From Aurantiochytrium sp. KH105 (lineage: Eukaryota; Sar; Bigyra; Thraustochytrida; Thraustochytriidae), in NCBI GenBank assembly GCA_003116975.1, contig BGKB01000067.1, positions 124,001 to 188,000 of the forward strand: a stretch of DNA of 64,000 nucleotides. The letters run 5' to 3'. The notes below the pieces were generated by a model. That model made no database searches. It was not told the DNA's origin and was given only the letters and a program-made list of their open reading frames with translations. Numbering within the stretch: position 1 is the stretch's first letter; every line of letters starts with the position of its first letter. Of the stretch, positions 38,386 to 48,316 are shown piece after piece. A program made the translations under genes and the position numbers.

Positions 38386-40395
38386 TTACTGTGATACCTT
38401 GGCATACTCGGCAAGGCTGAGAGCCTTCTTAGTCTTGCGGACCTGGCGGCCCGACACAGCGCCAGGAAGCTTGGCAAGACCAAACACTCCAAGACCCTTC
38501 TTGCGCGTGCCGGCGTGCAGGGCGCCGCTCGAGGAAGCTGCACTGTCGGCGCCGAGGTCAATATCAATGGAAACCTGAGCGTGCACTGTGGCCGCATCCG
38601 CATTGGCAGAGGGGCGAACCTGCGGGTTGCCCGGGCGCAGGCCGAGTTCGTCCGCAAGTGAGCGCGTGCCCCCGTTGGCAGCATCTCCATTCGCCGCACT
38701 GGCACCGGACGCGTCTGGCAAGCCAGCCTTGTCGACGGCCTCTTCCAAGAGAGCATCGCTCTTTTTGGACTCCATCTCAGCGCCATCCTCCACACCCGTA
38801 GACCACAAGTTGACGGGCCGCGTTGGCTTGCGCGCAAATGGATTCCAGATTGCCTCGCCAGAAGCGTCGACCAGGCGCGCAGCGGCACTGCTCTTGGCAA
38901 TGCGGTTTTCGCGCGCATTCTTGGCATTAATCGTTGCCGTCGTCATAAACTTCTTGTTCACCCTGGCGTTTCGCTCACGTTGGATTTCACGCACTTCGAG
39001 GATGCGTCGTTCGACTTCGGCAATTTGGTCCTGGTTCCCTTCGGCCCGTGCCAGGTCTAACTCGCGGTTCAGCTGCGTCAGTTCGGCGGCAAAGTTGACC
39101 ACCTTGGCCGCGCGCATCCTGCGCATCTTGTTCTTCTCTACCATTCGCCTAATGTCCTCCGCAGACAGCGTGGTGTTATTGACAAGATTTCGCAGACGCT
39201 GCGCCCAGTCCTGCGCGTCCCTTTTGCTGGGCGCTTTGCGCGGCCAAAGTCGATCCTTCTTCATGGAATTCACCCAAAAGTCATACTCTTCGGAAGTGAT
39301 GAGCGAGTTAGAGATGCGATCGAGACGCCACGACTTGCTGCTTTTTCCGTGCGCGAGGCGCAGCATCTTATCCACGCCCTTGGCCTGGTCAATATCGTAC
39401 TCTGCGCAGTCATCCACGCCCAAAATTTTGCATAGACGATATGTCCTCCGATTTTGACCAGCACCCAAAAAGAGCCGCACAAAACCGGACTCGACCAAGC
39501 GATCGAAATGCGGCTCCGCGTACCACCGCAAAAGGACTGTGCGCGTCAGTTGCATCGAAACGATGTCGCCCAGGTCAGCCGGGGTGTTTCGCAGCTCGTC
39601 GTCTTCTTCATCTTCTTCGTCGATGCCGCGCCCGCGCCGCCCGCGAGGCCCACGCCGACCGTAGCCGCCTTCGTCGCTATCGATCGACATGTCATCATCG
39701 TCGTCATCGTCGTCGTCGTCATCGTCATCGTCGTCGTCGCTTCCGAACACTGTGTCTGCCTTGCTCTTTCGACCCCGCGCGGCATCTTTGCGCTTGTTCT
39801 TGAGTCGTTTCCCACCCTTTTTCGACAGAGCCTTCTTCTTCTTTTTGGAGCCGCCGCCCCCATCTTCATAGTCGTCGTCGTCGTCATCATCTTCGTCATC
39901 GTCCTCGCTTGAGTCGGAAGCCTCAGATTCGTCCTCGGACTCAGACTCTGAGATGGCCGCCTTGGCCTTTTTCGGCTGCGACTTCATTTTCTGCAGCTTG
40001 TCGATCTCCTTTTGGCGCTCTTCTTTTTCACGCTTCTCGAAAAGGTACTCCTCGCGCTCCAGCTCGGTCATCTTTGAGACATCCTTTTCTTCTTCTTTCG
40101 CCTTATCATCGTATTCATCGTCGTCATCGTTATCGTCGTCACCACCTTTGTTGCCGCTTGCGCCAGCCTTGCCTTCGTCGCCATCTTTCTTTGGCTTGCT
40201 GGCCTTGCCGTTGCTGCTCTTGCCGGCGTCGTACTCGACTTCAGAATCCGAGTCCGAGCCAGACGAGCTGTCTGACCCGGACGAGTACGAGTCCGACGAC
40301 TCGTCGTCGTCGTCGGCGGCGTTCTTCTTCTTCTTCTTGCGCTCGTTGGCGGCCTCGGCGTCCAGGCCACGCTTCGTGGCGCCGTTGCTGCTCAT
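38386..40395 (-). CDS. RTF1: RTF1, Paf1-complex subunit (Plus-3 domain)
   Basis: A 669-residue nuclear transcription-elongation factor. The N-terminal 260 residues are Lys/Asp/Glu/Ser-rich, including a run of about 14 Asp before MSIDSDEGG. The Plus-3 domain follows (residues about 290-400) with DIVSMQLTRTVLLRWYAEPHF, FVRLFLG, YRLCKILGV and SEEYDFW. This domain binds the phosphorylated Spt5 C-terminal region and helps recruit the Paf1 complex to RNA polymerase II. A coiled segment (QLNRELDLARAEGNQDQIAEVERRI) and the NPFARKPTRP block match RTF1 homologs. The start ATG at 40395 (MSSNGATKR) was chosen over an upstream open frame to 40467. Confidence 0.92.
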   Translation of the reverse strand: MSSNGATKRGLDAEAANERKKKKKNAADDDDESSDSYSSGSDSSSGSDSDSEVEYDAGKSSNGKASKPKKDGDEGKAGASGNKGGDDDNDDDDEYDDKAKEEEKDVSKMTELEREEYLFEKREKEERQKEIDKLQKMKSQPKKAKAAISESESEDESEASDSSEDDDEDDDDDDDYEDGGGGSKKKKKALSKKGGKRLKNKRKDAARGRKSKADTVFGSDDDDDDDDDDDDDDDDMSIDSDEGGYGRRGPRGRRGRGIDEEDEEDDELRNTPADLGDIVSMQLTRTVLLRWYAEPHFDRLVESGFVRLFLGAGQNRRTYRLCKILGVDDCAEYDIDQAKGVDKMLRLAHGKSSKSWRLDRISNSLITSEEYDFWVNSMKKDRLWPRKAPSKRDAQDWAQRLRNLVNNTTLSAEDIRRMVEKNKMRRMRAAKVVNFAAELTQLNRELDLARAEGNQDQIAEVERRILEVREIQRERNARVNKKFMTTATINAKNARENRIAKSSAAARLVDASGEAIWNPFARKPTRPVNLWSTGVEDGAEMESKKSDALLEEAVDKAGLPDASGASAANGDAANGGTRSLADELGLRPGNPQVRPSANADAATVHAQVSIDIDLGADSAASSSGALHAGTRKKGLGVFGLAKLPGAVSGRQVRKTKKALSLAEYAKVSQ

Positions 40396-41251
40396 CCTTT
40401 GTCGCGCGCTCGCGCTTGCGCTCGCGACAGCGCGCGAGCTCCGACCGAGCCCGAGCCTTCTTCCCACGTGTGCCTCGCCTGCGCCCGCGCCCCCGCGTCC
40501 ACGCGCGCGCCCGCTCGCGCGTCTCTCCGGGCTAGATCGATCAGCCCCTCGCGAAGTGGGATTTGCCAGGCGAGCTCAACCAAAAAAATAAAAAAAATAA
40601 TGGGTGTTCTTTTCATCAGTGTTCCATTGGGAGAAGCATGCAGGATCGTTCCAAAACAAACTGGCGGCCAGCCAGCCTCATGAGTCTTCCTGCCAGTGCC
40701 TGCCTGCCTGATCTGACCTCGAACGAGCACGAGCCTGACAGGACTGTAAATCCTGAGGCGAGGACCCTCGGTTTGGTCGGTGCTTCTACAGAATGCATAA
40801 GTTTTATTGGGAGTCAAATCATCGCTTTTAAGCGGGCGACGCTGCGGGTCTCTCTGGCGTGGGTGGAAATGAGAGGCCCCCCAATGATAAATAATCTGCG
40901 CAACCCGTTTCTGTAACGGATATCTCACGGGAAAAGCTGCCAGTGTTGTTCTTTGCTTTGCCACACGGTGCACATGCGGGCAAGCTGATGCTTTGTGGCG
41001 GATGGAAAGCGTGCGCAAAGTGACGAGGACTGAAGCAAAGAACACAAGGCCAGGTTAGGGTAATGCAGAAAGACGAGCATTGAAGCATAATCTCTGAAAG
41101 CAGGGGTCGATTGCGAGCAAATCGCTCGCTCGCGTGCGTGCGTGCTCGCGTGCGTGCGTGCGGGCGGGCGTACGGACGTGCGTACGGACGTGCATACGGA
41201 CGGGCGTACGGACGTGCGTGAGGTTGCGTCTAAACTCTTGTTCTTTAAATC
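40396..41251. promoter_or_regulatory. Divergent upstream region (RTF1 / LRR gene)
   Basis: 856 bp with a GTGC/GTACG-rich tract at 41125-41222. No gene is seen and no promoter elements could be assigned. Confidence 0.4.
41125..41222. repeat. Compound GCGTGCGTGC / GTACGGACGT tract
   Basis: Alternating purine-pyrimidine units (CGTGCGTGCG) merge into repeats of GTACGGACGTGC. Such sequence could adopt Z-DNA. It ends about 30 bp before the first ATG of the LRR gene. Confidence 0.8.
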
Positions 41252-42472
41252 ATGGCCAAAGGCAAAGGGGATGCCAAGGCTGCTGCAGATGGTACGTTGC
41301 AAAGCGTGTGCTCGAATTGTACAGACGTGGAAACTAACTCGACTCGCGTGTGTTCTCTCATACTCGTGCTATTTGAATGTGCGACTGAGCAGATGGGAGC
41401 GCCGATCCTGCTGTACTCTTGAGGAATTATTCGCTCGTGTGCAAGTACGTCATGGTGTCAAAGACGAAAACAAATAACATTCGTTCTTTACGAAAACAAA
41501 AAGGACTGACGTATGTGCCGCTTTTTCTTCTTCTTTTTCGCAAAACACAGAATCTATGGCATTAAACCCCATGAAGACGTGGTGGAGGCCATCGAAGCAG
41601 AAGGCACGCTAGATCATATTTGCGTGGACGCCGAGCTTGGACCCATTGGTACTCGCGCCGTCATTACAGGACTCACAGGCCAGGCCGAAGGCCTCGGCGC
41701 GCCGTACAAGCAACTTACCACGCTGCGACTCTTGCGATCAAACGTCGGAGAAGAGGGCGCGCGCGCGATTGGCGAGTATCTTGCATTGGGAAATGGTCCC
41801 GAGGCGGACCGAATTTGCATCTTGCAGTTCCTTCAGCTTCTCGACTGTAATATCACTCCCCTGTCATGCAAGTACATTGGGGAGTCCTTGGCCATGGGGT
41901 CAAACAAGACTTTACTGACACTGAACCTCGATTACAACGTCAAGCTCGGCACGGCGGGTCTCCGTGCCCTCACAAATGGTCTTTGCTCCAACTCCATCAT
42001 TAAACGGCTTAGTCTTTCCTATTGTGGCATTGACGATACGGGCGGACGCGCTGTGAAAAACGTCTTGCTCACGATTGGTACTCAGCTTGAAGAGCTTAAT
42101 CTCAAGGGAAATCGCCTTGGCGCGCAGGGTCTCATTGCTTTTTCCAAGGCGCTCGGCAATAACAAAGTCTTGCGTTCTCTGGACTACAGCGACAATGCCG
42201 TCGGCGTCGAGATCCCGGCCTTGATGGCCCTTGCGGAAGCACTCAAGATCAACGATACCTTGATCGAGCTCAAATTTGATGAAAATCACATCGAGGAGGC
42301 CGGCGCCCAAGCTCTCTTGGATTCCGGCGCTCTTGATAAAAAGGAGGGCAATACCTCGCTCAAAATTTTCACATGTGACGTCAAGATCCCGGAAGCACTT
42401 TTTGAAGCTCTTTTTCGCGGAGGCGGAGGCGGAGGCAAAAAGGGCGGCAAAAAGGGGAAAAAGAAGAAGTAA
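41252..42472 (+). CDS. Two-exon leucine-rich repeat (RNI-like) protein
   Basis: Exon 1 starts at ATG 41252 and encodes about 13 residues (MAKGKGDAKAAAD). A strong donor GTACGT follows at 41292. A pyrimidine-rich acceptor ends in CACAG at 41550, and the main frame runs from there to TAA at 42472. It encodes about 300 residues of ribonuclease-inhibitor-type repeats (LTTLRLLRSNVGEEGARAIGEYL, LLTLNLDYN, IKRLSLSYCGIDD, LEELNLKGNRLGAQG, LRSLDYSDN) and a Lys/Gly tail. The GTACGT donor and 41550 acceptor give a phase mismatch. A donor at GTTGCA four bases later gives an in-frame joint, as does GTACGT with an acceptor at 41576. Such repeats are protein-interaction scaffolds and the partner is unknown. 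Confidence 0.75.
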
Positions 42473-42943
42473 AGCCAGTCAGACAGCTAGCATGCCTGCC
42501 AGCCTGCCAGTCACCATGGTCGAGCCGCATACGATCCAGTGACCGATTCGCCAAAACAGACCCTTGGTCAAGGCTGGCCTGGGCGTCGCCAACACTGCTT
42601 TTAACGTTACTGCTTTGGCATTATACATTACAATGCGCAAGCAAACTTATGAGCAGACCAGATGATAGGGAATAAGGAAAGAAAAGAAAAGAAACAGACC
42701 ATCTATGTTCATTCATGCGGCATAATTCAACTATTTCCCCCAAGAGCTTACTTTTGTTTCACTCGTAGGACTTGACACATGAGTAAGCAACCATTGAGCC
42801 AACAGACAAAAAAAAAGGCCTGATAGGAACCATTCACGGAAAGACCCAAAGTCAAGTGACATTATTCCGAACGAACAAATGGAGAGCGTGAAAACTGCAC
42901 CCGCGCCATAGACAGACTAGCTCGTCGGGAACGAAATGCCAGC
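42473..42943. other. Convergent intergenic region
   Basis: 471 bp between the LRR and hydroxymethylbilane synthase stops, with short GAAAA runs and an A10 run near 42809. No gene is seen. Confidence 0.45.
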
Positions 42944-44152
42944 CTACGAGCGACGCGCCTCAACATGGGGCTTCTCCGCGCTTCCGTAGGTGAGCGGACG
43001 AGGGGCGTCCCCTGCCTTGAAGCTCTCGAGAAGCTTTGACGCACCTCCGGTCAGCAGATCGTTGGCCAAAGTCTCGCCGAGCTTTTCCGGCTCGGCCTGC
43101 GAGCCCTGAAGGGTACGTTCGACGGACTCCGAACCGTCTTCCTTGAGAATAATGCAGGCTAGTTCAAGCTTGCCACCGGGGAGAATCTTGGTCGCCACAC
43201 CAAGCGGGACCTGACAACCACCCTGCAAGGTACGGAGCAGCGCGCGCTCTGCCTTGCAGCGCGCGGCTGACTCCGGGTGTTCAATGGACTTGAGCATCTT
43301 GATGGTGCGCTCGTCGTCGGCGCGGCATTGAAGACCAAGCGCACCCTGGCTTACGCCATACATAAACTTTGGCGGCGCAAGAACCTGCTCTATCCGCGCT
43401 GCAAACTCCTTACCGAGACGTTTCAGGCCGGCCACGGCAAGCACAATCGCGTCGTATTCGCCGCTGTCGAGCTTGGCGAGACGTGTGTTAAGGTTTCCAC
43501 GAATAAGAACGATCTGGAGCGAAGGGTAGTCCCTACGCAGAATGGCCTCGCGACGTACAGAGCTCGTGCCGACGCGGGCGTCGGCGGGAAGGGCCTCGAG
43601 ACCACCCTTGCCGCGGTACTTTTCGTGCACAACAAGAGCATCTTCTGGCTCTTCGCGCTCGGTAATACCAGCGAGAACGAGACCGTCAGGAAGTGTCGTC
43701 GGCATGTCCTTGAGCGAGTGAACGACGGCGTCGTACTGGCCATCGAGCAGGCCTGCCTCAAGCTCCTTGGTGAAAACTCCCGGGGTCTTGGCGGCCAGGG
43801 CCTTGAGCGACTCTCCGAGCTGGTTGTCTCCCATCGACATGACGCCCTTTTGGACCTCGATGCACAAGTCCGGGTACTTGGTTTTCAAGAGACTCTCTAC
43901 ATGCCGCGTTTGCACCATGGCGAGGTCGCTCTTGCGGGATCCGATGCGCAGAACATGCGATTTCCCAGCCTTATCCTTCTTCTCGCTTGTTCCCTTGTCA
44001 TCACTGCTCGAGACGCTGGGACTGGACGTCGTTGCCACGAGCTTGTCCACGCCGGGGGCAGCCGACTTCCCCGCGCGTATGCGCACAGCTGCTAGCGCCG
44101 CAAGCCCCGCGCACGCCCAGGCAAAGGCAAGTTGCGGCTCTGGAGGCGCCAT
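42944..44152 (-). CDS. HMBS: Hydroxymethylbilane synthase (porphobilinogen deaminase)
   Basis: A 402-residue enzyme that polymerises four porphobilinogens to hydroxymethylbilane in heme synthesis. The catalytic part begins at residue 66 and shows all family blocks: RIGSRKSDLAMVQT, VVHSLKDMPT, VGTSSVRREAIL, IRGNLNTRLAKL, VAGLKRLG, GALGLQCR and GGCQVPLGV, whose cysteine holds the dipyrromethane cofactor. Residues 7-24 form a hydrophobic helix followed by RIRAGK, then a Ser-rich spacer, so the enzyme may be membrane-anchored or organelle-targeted. An upstream in-frame ATG at 44452 would add a 100-residue leader with another hydrophobic helix and an Asp run. I favour 44152. The stop is TAG. Confidence 0.93.
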   Translation of the reverse strand: MAPPEPQLAFAWACAGLAALAAVRIRAGKSAAPGVDKLVATTSSPSVSSSDDKGTSEKKDKAGKSHVLRIGSRKSDLAMVQTRHVESLLKTKYPDLCIEVQKGVMSMGDNQLGESLKALAAKTPGVFTKELEAGLLDGQYDAVVHSLKDMPTTLPDGLVLAGITEREEPEDALVVHEKYRGKGGLEALPADARVGTSSVRREAILRRDYPSLQIVLIRGNLNTRLAKLDSGEYDAIVLAVAGLKRLGKEFAARIEQVLAPPKFMYGVSQGALGLQCRADDERTIKMLKSIEHPESAARCKAERALLRTLQGGCQVPLGVATKILPGGKLELACIILKEDGSESVERTLQGSQAEPEKLGETLANDLLTGGASKLLESFKAGDAPRPLTYGSAEKPHVEARRS

Positions 44153-44675
44153 CTCACGCAATCTACTGCGCGGACAAAGGCCGGGTGATGCTGTCGGGCG
44201 CAAGCGCAGCTGCGCCAAGCGTGCGCGCTGCCTTTCTTTGAGCGCGCGTCTCTCCGCGCTTCTTCGGTCCCTCTCGACGTTGAGGTTGTCGTCGTCGTCG
44301 TCGTCTCGTCGTCGCGCAGTAGAATCAACTCGGTCTGCAGCGCCGTCTCTGTCAGCAGCGAGTCGCCGTCCAATAAGCGTGATAAGCGCGAGAACATATA
44401 GAACTTTGGTGACTTCAAGAACATGGGAAACCCATCTACCTGGCGCGGCCATGTGAGTGGTCGGGGTCGCGAGAGCAGAGCCCGCGCGACGCCTTCGCGA
44501 CAGCGACGCCGGCAGAGGGAGCCGAGCCTTGACCGACGCCGAGCGAGCGAACGGGGAGGGCCTGGCACGTCTGTGCTGTGTGCGCATAGACGAACAATCA
44601 AGGAAAGAGCTCTGAAAGGAAGCTTGCGAGATCTCGGTGGCCGAAGGCAAGAACTTGCACGAGTTCACAGCCACA
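44153..44675. promoter_or_regulatory. Divergent upstream region (HMBS / NOL8-like)
   Basis: 523 bp that may hold the HMBS leader (an open frame to the ATG at 44452) and the shared promoter. A GTCGTCGTCGTCGTC run lies near 44287-44303. Confidence 0.4.
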
Positions 44676-46208
44676 ATGGCGCGCGTCTACGTGGGCGGCT
44701 TGCGGCTTCCTGTGGAAGAGGACAAGATCGTGGCGCTGCTGGAACGCGCTCGTGGCGTGGAAAAGGTCCGCGATGTCGAGGTCCACAAAGGCGGAAATCC
44801 AATCGAGCAAGACTGCTTCATGTTCGCCGTCATCGAGCCTGAGGAGGCTGCAGATGCCTGCGTCAAGGCCTACAACAAGTGCAGGTGGCGCAAGCTTACG
44901 CTCAAAGTTGAGAGAACCAAACGAGGTCCCTTCACGCTCGACATGCTCAAGACACCGGCTGGCTTTGACGCTCCGCGCAAACGGAAACGACCCGAGGCAG
45001 AGATCCGTCCCACGTTGTCTAGCAAACCGCTTCGTCTTCGGCGTTGCGAAGGCAAGCGCGAGATGGTGCAAGTGCTACCCAACAAGTCCAATCACTTCGG
45101 AAATCTGAGCGACGACGAGAACAGCGACGACGACGACGACGACAGTGATAAGCGAAAGAATGGGGCCGACACATGGACTGTTGATTTTTCCGAAATCAAG
45201 CAGCCGGAGCGCGTTGCGCCAGCTTCGGACAAGCCGCCACCGCCGCTTGCTGCCGAGCGTGCAGCTGCTGTGCGCGCACGGCTTGAGGCCTTTGAGAATG
45301 GAACGCAGCATCTTTCCAGCGCAGACTCTGATGACGGCGAGACCCAGCGCGCACTCGATAACGAGAACACCCAGCTTCTTGGCGTCCTCTCGTCACTTCT
45401 CCAAGAGCAACAGCAAGCATCGCAGTCTGGGAAAACAGAGGAAGAGGAATTTGCTGCTGCGTATGGCATTAGAAAAGAGCGAACTGACGGCAACTCTGCT
45501 AGTGCTGATCATGGAGGAGGCATTGTTCAATTCATGGATGATGACGACGACGACAACGAAAAAGGGGGAGCTGCCAATGAGGGCGGCGAGAAAACATCCG
45601 ATAAGATGAGCAATTCAGATCAAGCGGATGACGCAGATGAAGATGTCGTCGATGACGAGGACAATGAGGAGGAAGAGAACGCCGAGGACGATGAAGAAGA
45701 GGACGAGGAAGAGGAAGAGGAAGAGGAAGAAGAAAAGGAGGAGGATGACGACGAAATGAAAGATGACATTGTGGGAAATGCCAATGAAAACGGAGCGCCG
45801 GAAGAAGCTCCCAAAACGCAACTCCGCGGCATCTTCGAAGAATTTCTGAGCAACAAAGAACAGGCAAGCTCTTTCTCCCTATTTGGAAGCACTTTTGCTG
45901 GTAATGCTGGCGCCGACGCCGAAGATTCTGCCGAGACGAAAGACCAGGATGCTCCGGATTCTTTGAGCAATGCTAATTCTACATTTGCAGCTGCAGAAAT
46001 TGTACCTTCCTCACACACCTTTCACGTTGCGGACATTTTTGCTGCTGTTGACCGCGTAGCTGCAAAGCGCTGGCAAAAGGACCCTGCTGACCTCTTTCAA
46101 CGCCGAGAAGGGTACGAGGAGGAATGGCTCGAGACCCAGGGAGAAATTTCCCGCATCTTCAAAAGCAAGGCGAAGCTGGCGAAGCGGCATGGCTTGGGGC
46201 GCGCCTGA
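44676..46208 (+). CDS. RRM protein, NOL8-like nucleolar factor
   Basis: A 510-residue protein with one N-terminal RNA-recognition motif (residues 2-82, starting RVYVGGLRLP with the FMFAVIEP RNP1-like strand). A basic patch RKRKRPEAE and the block KPLRLRRCEGK follow. The middle contains very long acidic runs (more than 40 Asp/Glu near residues 330-375). The C-terminal segment around FQRREGYEEEW resembles the tail of NOL8-type nucleolar proteins involved in pre-rRNA processing. That assignment is an inference from architecture. The open frame begins upstream with GTG, so the first ATG at 44676 was taken. Confidence 0.75.
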   Translation: MARVYVGGLRLPVEEDKIVALLERARGVEKVRDVEVHKGGNPIEQDCFMFAVIEPEEAADACVKAYNKCRWRKLTLKVERTKRGPFTLDMLKTPAGFDAPRKRKRPEAEIRPTLSSKPLRLRRCEGKREMVQVLPNKSNHFGNLSDDENSDDDDDDSDKRKNGADTWTVDFSEIKQPERVAPASDKPPPPLAAERAAAVRARLEAFENGTQHLSSADSDDGETQRALDNENTQLLGVLSSLLQEQQQASQSGKTEEEEFAAAYGIRKERTDGNSASADHGGGIVQFMDDDDDDNEKGGAANEGGEKTSDKMSNSDQADDADEDVVDDEDNEEEENAEDDEEEDEEEEEEEEEEKEEDDDEMKDDIVGNANENGAPEEAPKTQLRGIFEEFLSNKEQASSFSLFGSTFAGNAGADAEDSAETKDQDAPDSLSNANSTFAAAEIVPSSHTFHVADIFAAVDRVAAKRWQKDPADLFQRREGYEEEWLETQGEISRIFKSKAKLAKRHGLGRA

Positions 46209-46474
46209 GACTTGTTAGCGGCGTTTTGTTTTGCGCCTGGCATCAGGACCTGTTCCTAAGTACGTATACGGTGGCAAGCGGTCCAGCATATGCGCTGGGA
46301 TGTTTCGCCTTTACAGCGATGCTTTCCGCTGCCTGTGCCTCGAGACGCACGATGTGCTGTACAAGATCAAAGCAAAAGCCGACGAAACGGCATGTCTTTT
46401 TCAAGTTGTAGGGAAGCGGCCAGGGTGAAGGCACCTTCGCGGTTTATACTTTTGGTTTCTTTTTACAGTTGCCA
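46209..46474. other. Convergent intergenic region
   Basis: 266 bp between two stops. No gene is seen. Confidence 0.4.
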
Positions 46475-48316
46475 TTATGATTCGTTCTCAAGTACAATGG
46501 CGTGCGGCCCAGCACATGCGCGCACACATATGAGATCCTCGATGCTTCCGGCGGCAAATGCTTCAAGTAGAATCCCACACACCGCGTCAGCACGCGATGC
46601 CTTTGTTGCCGTACTTTCCATGCAGCTGCGATAAAAACGTGCAAGAGGGTTGACGACCCCGTGCAGCCCCGGAAAGCGAAGCGAAATGTCAGACCCAGTT
46701 AGAATCTCGTCACGAGTCGCACGGTATTCACACGTAAGCTGGGCGTCAACGCCGGCGAGCGAGATCTCTTTTTGCAAGATCCAATTTTGAAGTAGACCAA
46801 GTCCAGGCCAGATCCTAAGCGTTCCCGAGAGGCGCTGCACCCAAAAGTTGTCTTCCATATCTGTTGAAAAAAACGAAGTGATACGTAACGCTCCCTTGTC
46901 TTTGTCGGTAAAGCCTACCTTGGTGACAATGTAGCCCGGGACTTGCTGCAGTTCTGGATCCAGCACAATGTCCACTGCTTCACGGAGCACGTCGCGTAAC
47001 TCGAGCGCCTCGAGTGGCTGCGGAATAGGCTCCTTTTCCTTTTTCTCCTCCCCCTCCTCGTCTGAATCATCGTACGAGCCGCTTCGCGCAGACGGCGGCC
47101 TCACGGGATCTCTTGGCATTCGAACGTCCACACTCACACACGCCAAAGGTTTGGGAGCCACTGCGCGAGCTCCGACCTCACGCAGCAACTCTGGGCCGCC
47201 ATCTTCAATGGTGTGAAGCTTGAACAGTAGAGCATCTGTGGTGTTGACGCGAGCCCATGACCCAAGCTTTACTCGGAAACTCGCTTTGCGGAGTGGCTCG
47301 TCCGGCGCCACAGTCTTCCAAAGCCAATTGCGATGCTCGCGCAAGTAAGCCAAAGCATGAATCTTAAATCGGAGAGGCCACAATTTCCATAGTGGCCAGT
47401 CTACGGTCCGGAGACTGCACTCATAGACGATGTTCTCTTTGTTCGTCGTCTCATCTGTGATTGGATTGTCCTCGTTAGAATCCAAAATTCCGCATCCTTC
47501 GAGATTAGCCACTTGATTTTCTTTTGAGGCATTCTCTTGCATTCCATTTCCGTTTGTAGAATTGGTCGTCTCTTGCTTTATAGGCTCGCGAGACTCTGTC
47601 GTGGTGGATACTTGCCCCTCTGTGCTCAAATCTCGACTTCCATCGGTGACTGGTAAACTGTCGGAGAGTTCCTTTGACGCATTTTCATGGCTTTCCTTTT
47701 TGTCGTATTCGTCGATTTGTGTGGATTCGCCCGTTTCTGCATTGGGTTTATCGGTCCGGACAGCATTTTCGGGCGTAGTACATGATGTTTGCGTCTGTCG
47801 GGGGGACTCGGGCATACCTTCCGAGTCCTCTACAGTTATATCATCCTGTTCGCCCTGCTCAATCTCAACGACCTGAACTGGAAAATTCGATCGTACCCAT
47901 GCAAGAAGCCAAGACTTGGTGACTGTTGCACGGAAATTATCACGCATTGCGTCTTCGACAATTCGCTGAATGGCTCGATTTTCTCGGCTTACAAAGACAT
48001 TGCGCAATTTGAACAAGAGTACCTGAAGCCAGCTGCGTTTTAGCGGCCAATTTTCCTCGAGCGACTCGACATGATCGAGGTCTCCTCCCATCTCTTGAAT
48101 GCCTTCAAGTAGCTGGGCCCGGCGCTGGGCAATTGCGGCGGCTTCTTCTTCTGCATCCTCGTCACGCGGTGGCGATTCGTGCAAGAAAGCATCCAAATAT
48201 TCTGTATGGTCGACACCGGACTCGGCAAGCGTCAAGCTGGCGTCGCGCAGGGCCTCAATGACCTCGTCGCGTTGCCGCAAGAGTGTTTTGATCTTGGCCT
48301 CCAGACCCGCGGTCAT
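46475..48316 (-). CDS. Uncharacterised 613-residue protein
   Basis: I do not recognise the family. The first 80 residues are helical and charged. Residues 88-152 are Trp- and Leu-rich (NWPLKRSWLQVLLFKLRN, DAMRDNF), followed by about 150 disordered Ser/Thr/Glu/Asn-rich residues. A second block near 295-360 is again Trp-rich (VDWPLWKLWPLRFKIHAL, NWLWKTVAPDEPLRK), and the C-terminal 180 residues look folded (PGYIVTKVGF, LRIWPGLGLL, SDISLRFPGLHGV). There is no signal peptide or transmembrane helix. The length, lack of stops and compositional structure support a real gene. It is divergent from the LMBR1-family gene. The amphipathic Trp-rich segments could bind membranes, which is speculation. Confidence 0.75.
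   Translation of the reverse strand: MTAGLEAKIKTLLRQRDEVIEALRDASLTLAESGVDHTEYLDAFLHESPPRDEDAEEEAAAIAQRRAQLLEGIQEMGGDLDHVESLEENWPLKRSWLQVLLFKLRNVFVSRENRAIQRIVEDAMRDNFRATVTKSWLLAWVRSNFPVQVVEIEQGEQDDITVEDSEGMPESPRQTQTSCTTPENAVRTDKPNAETGESTQIDEYDKKESHENASKELSDSLPVTDGSRDLSTEGQVSTTTESREPIKQETTNSTNGNGMQENASKENQVANLEGCGILDSNEDNPITDETTNKENIVYECSLRTVDWPLWKLWPLRFKIHALAYLREHRNWLWKTVAPDEPLRKASFRVKLGSWARVNTTDALLFKLHTIEDGGPELLREVGARAVAPKPLACVSVDVRMPRDPVRPPSARSGSYDDSDEEGEEKKEKEPIPQPLEALELRDVLREAVDIVLDPELQQVPGYIVTKVGFTDKDKGALRITSFFSTDMEDNFWVQRLSGTLRIWPGLGLLQNWILQKEISLAGVDAQLTCEYRATRDEILTGSDISLRFPGLHGVVNPLARFYRSCMESTATKASRADAVCGILLEAFAAGSIEDLICVRACAGPHAIVLENES

Noticed and set aside
44637-44674. Longer N-termini for the NOL8-like and HMBS genes
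   Set aside because: The open frames begin with GTG on both strands. Eukaryotic ATG starts further in (44676, and 44152 or 44452) are preferred.
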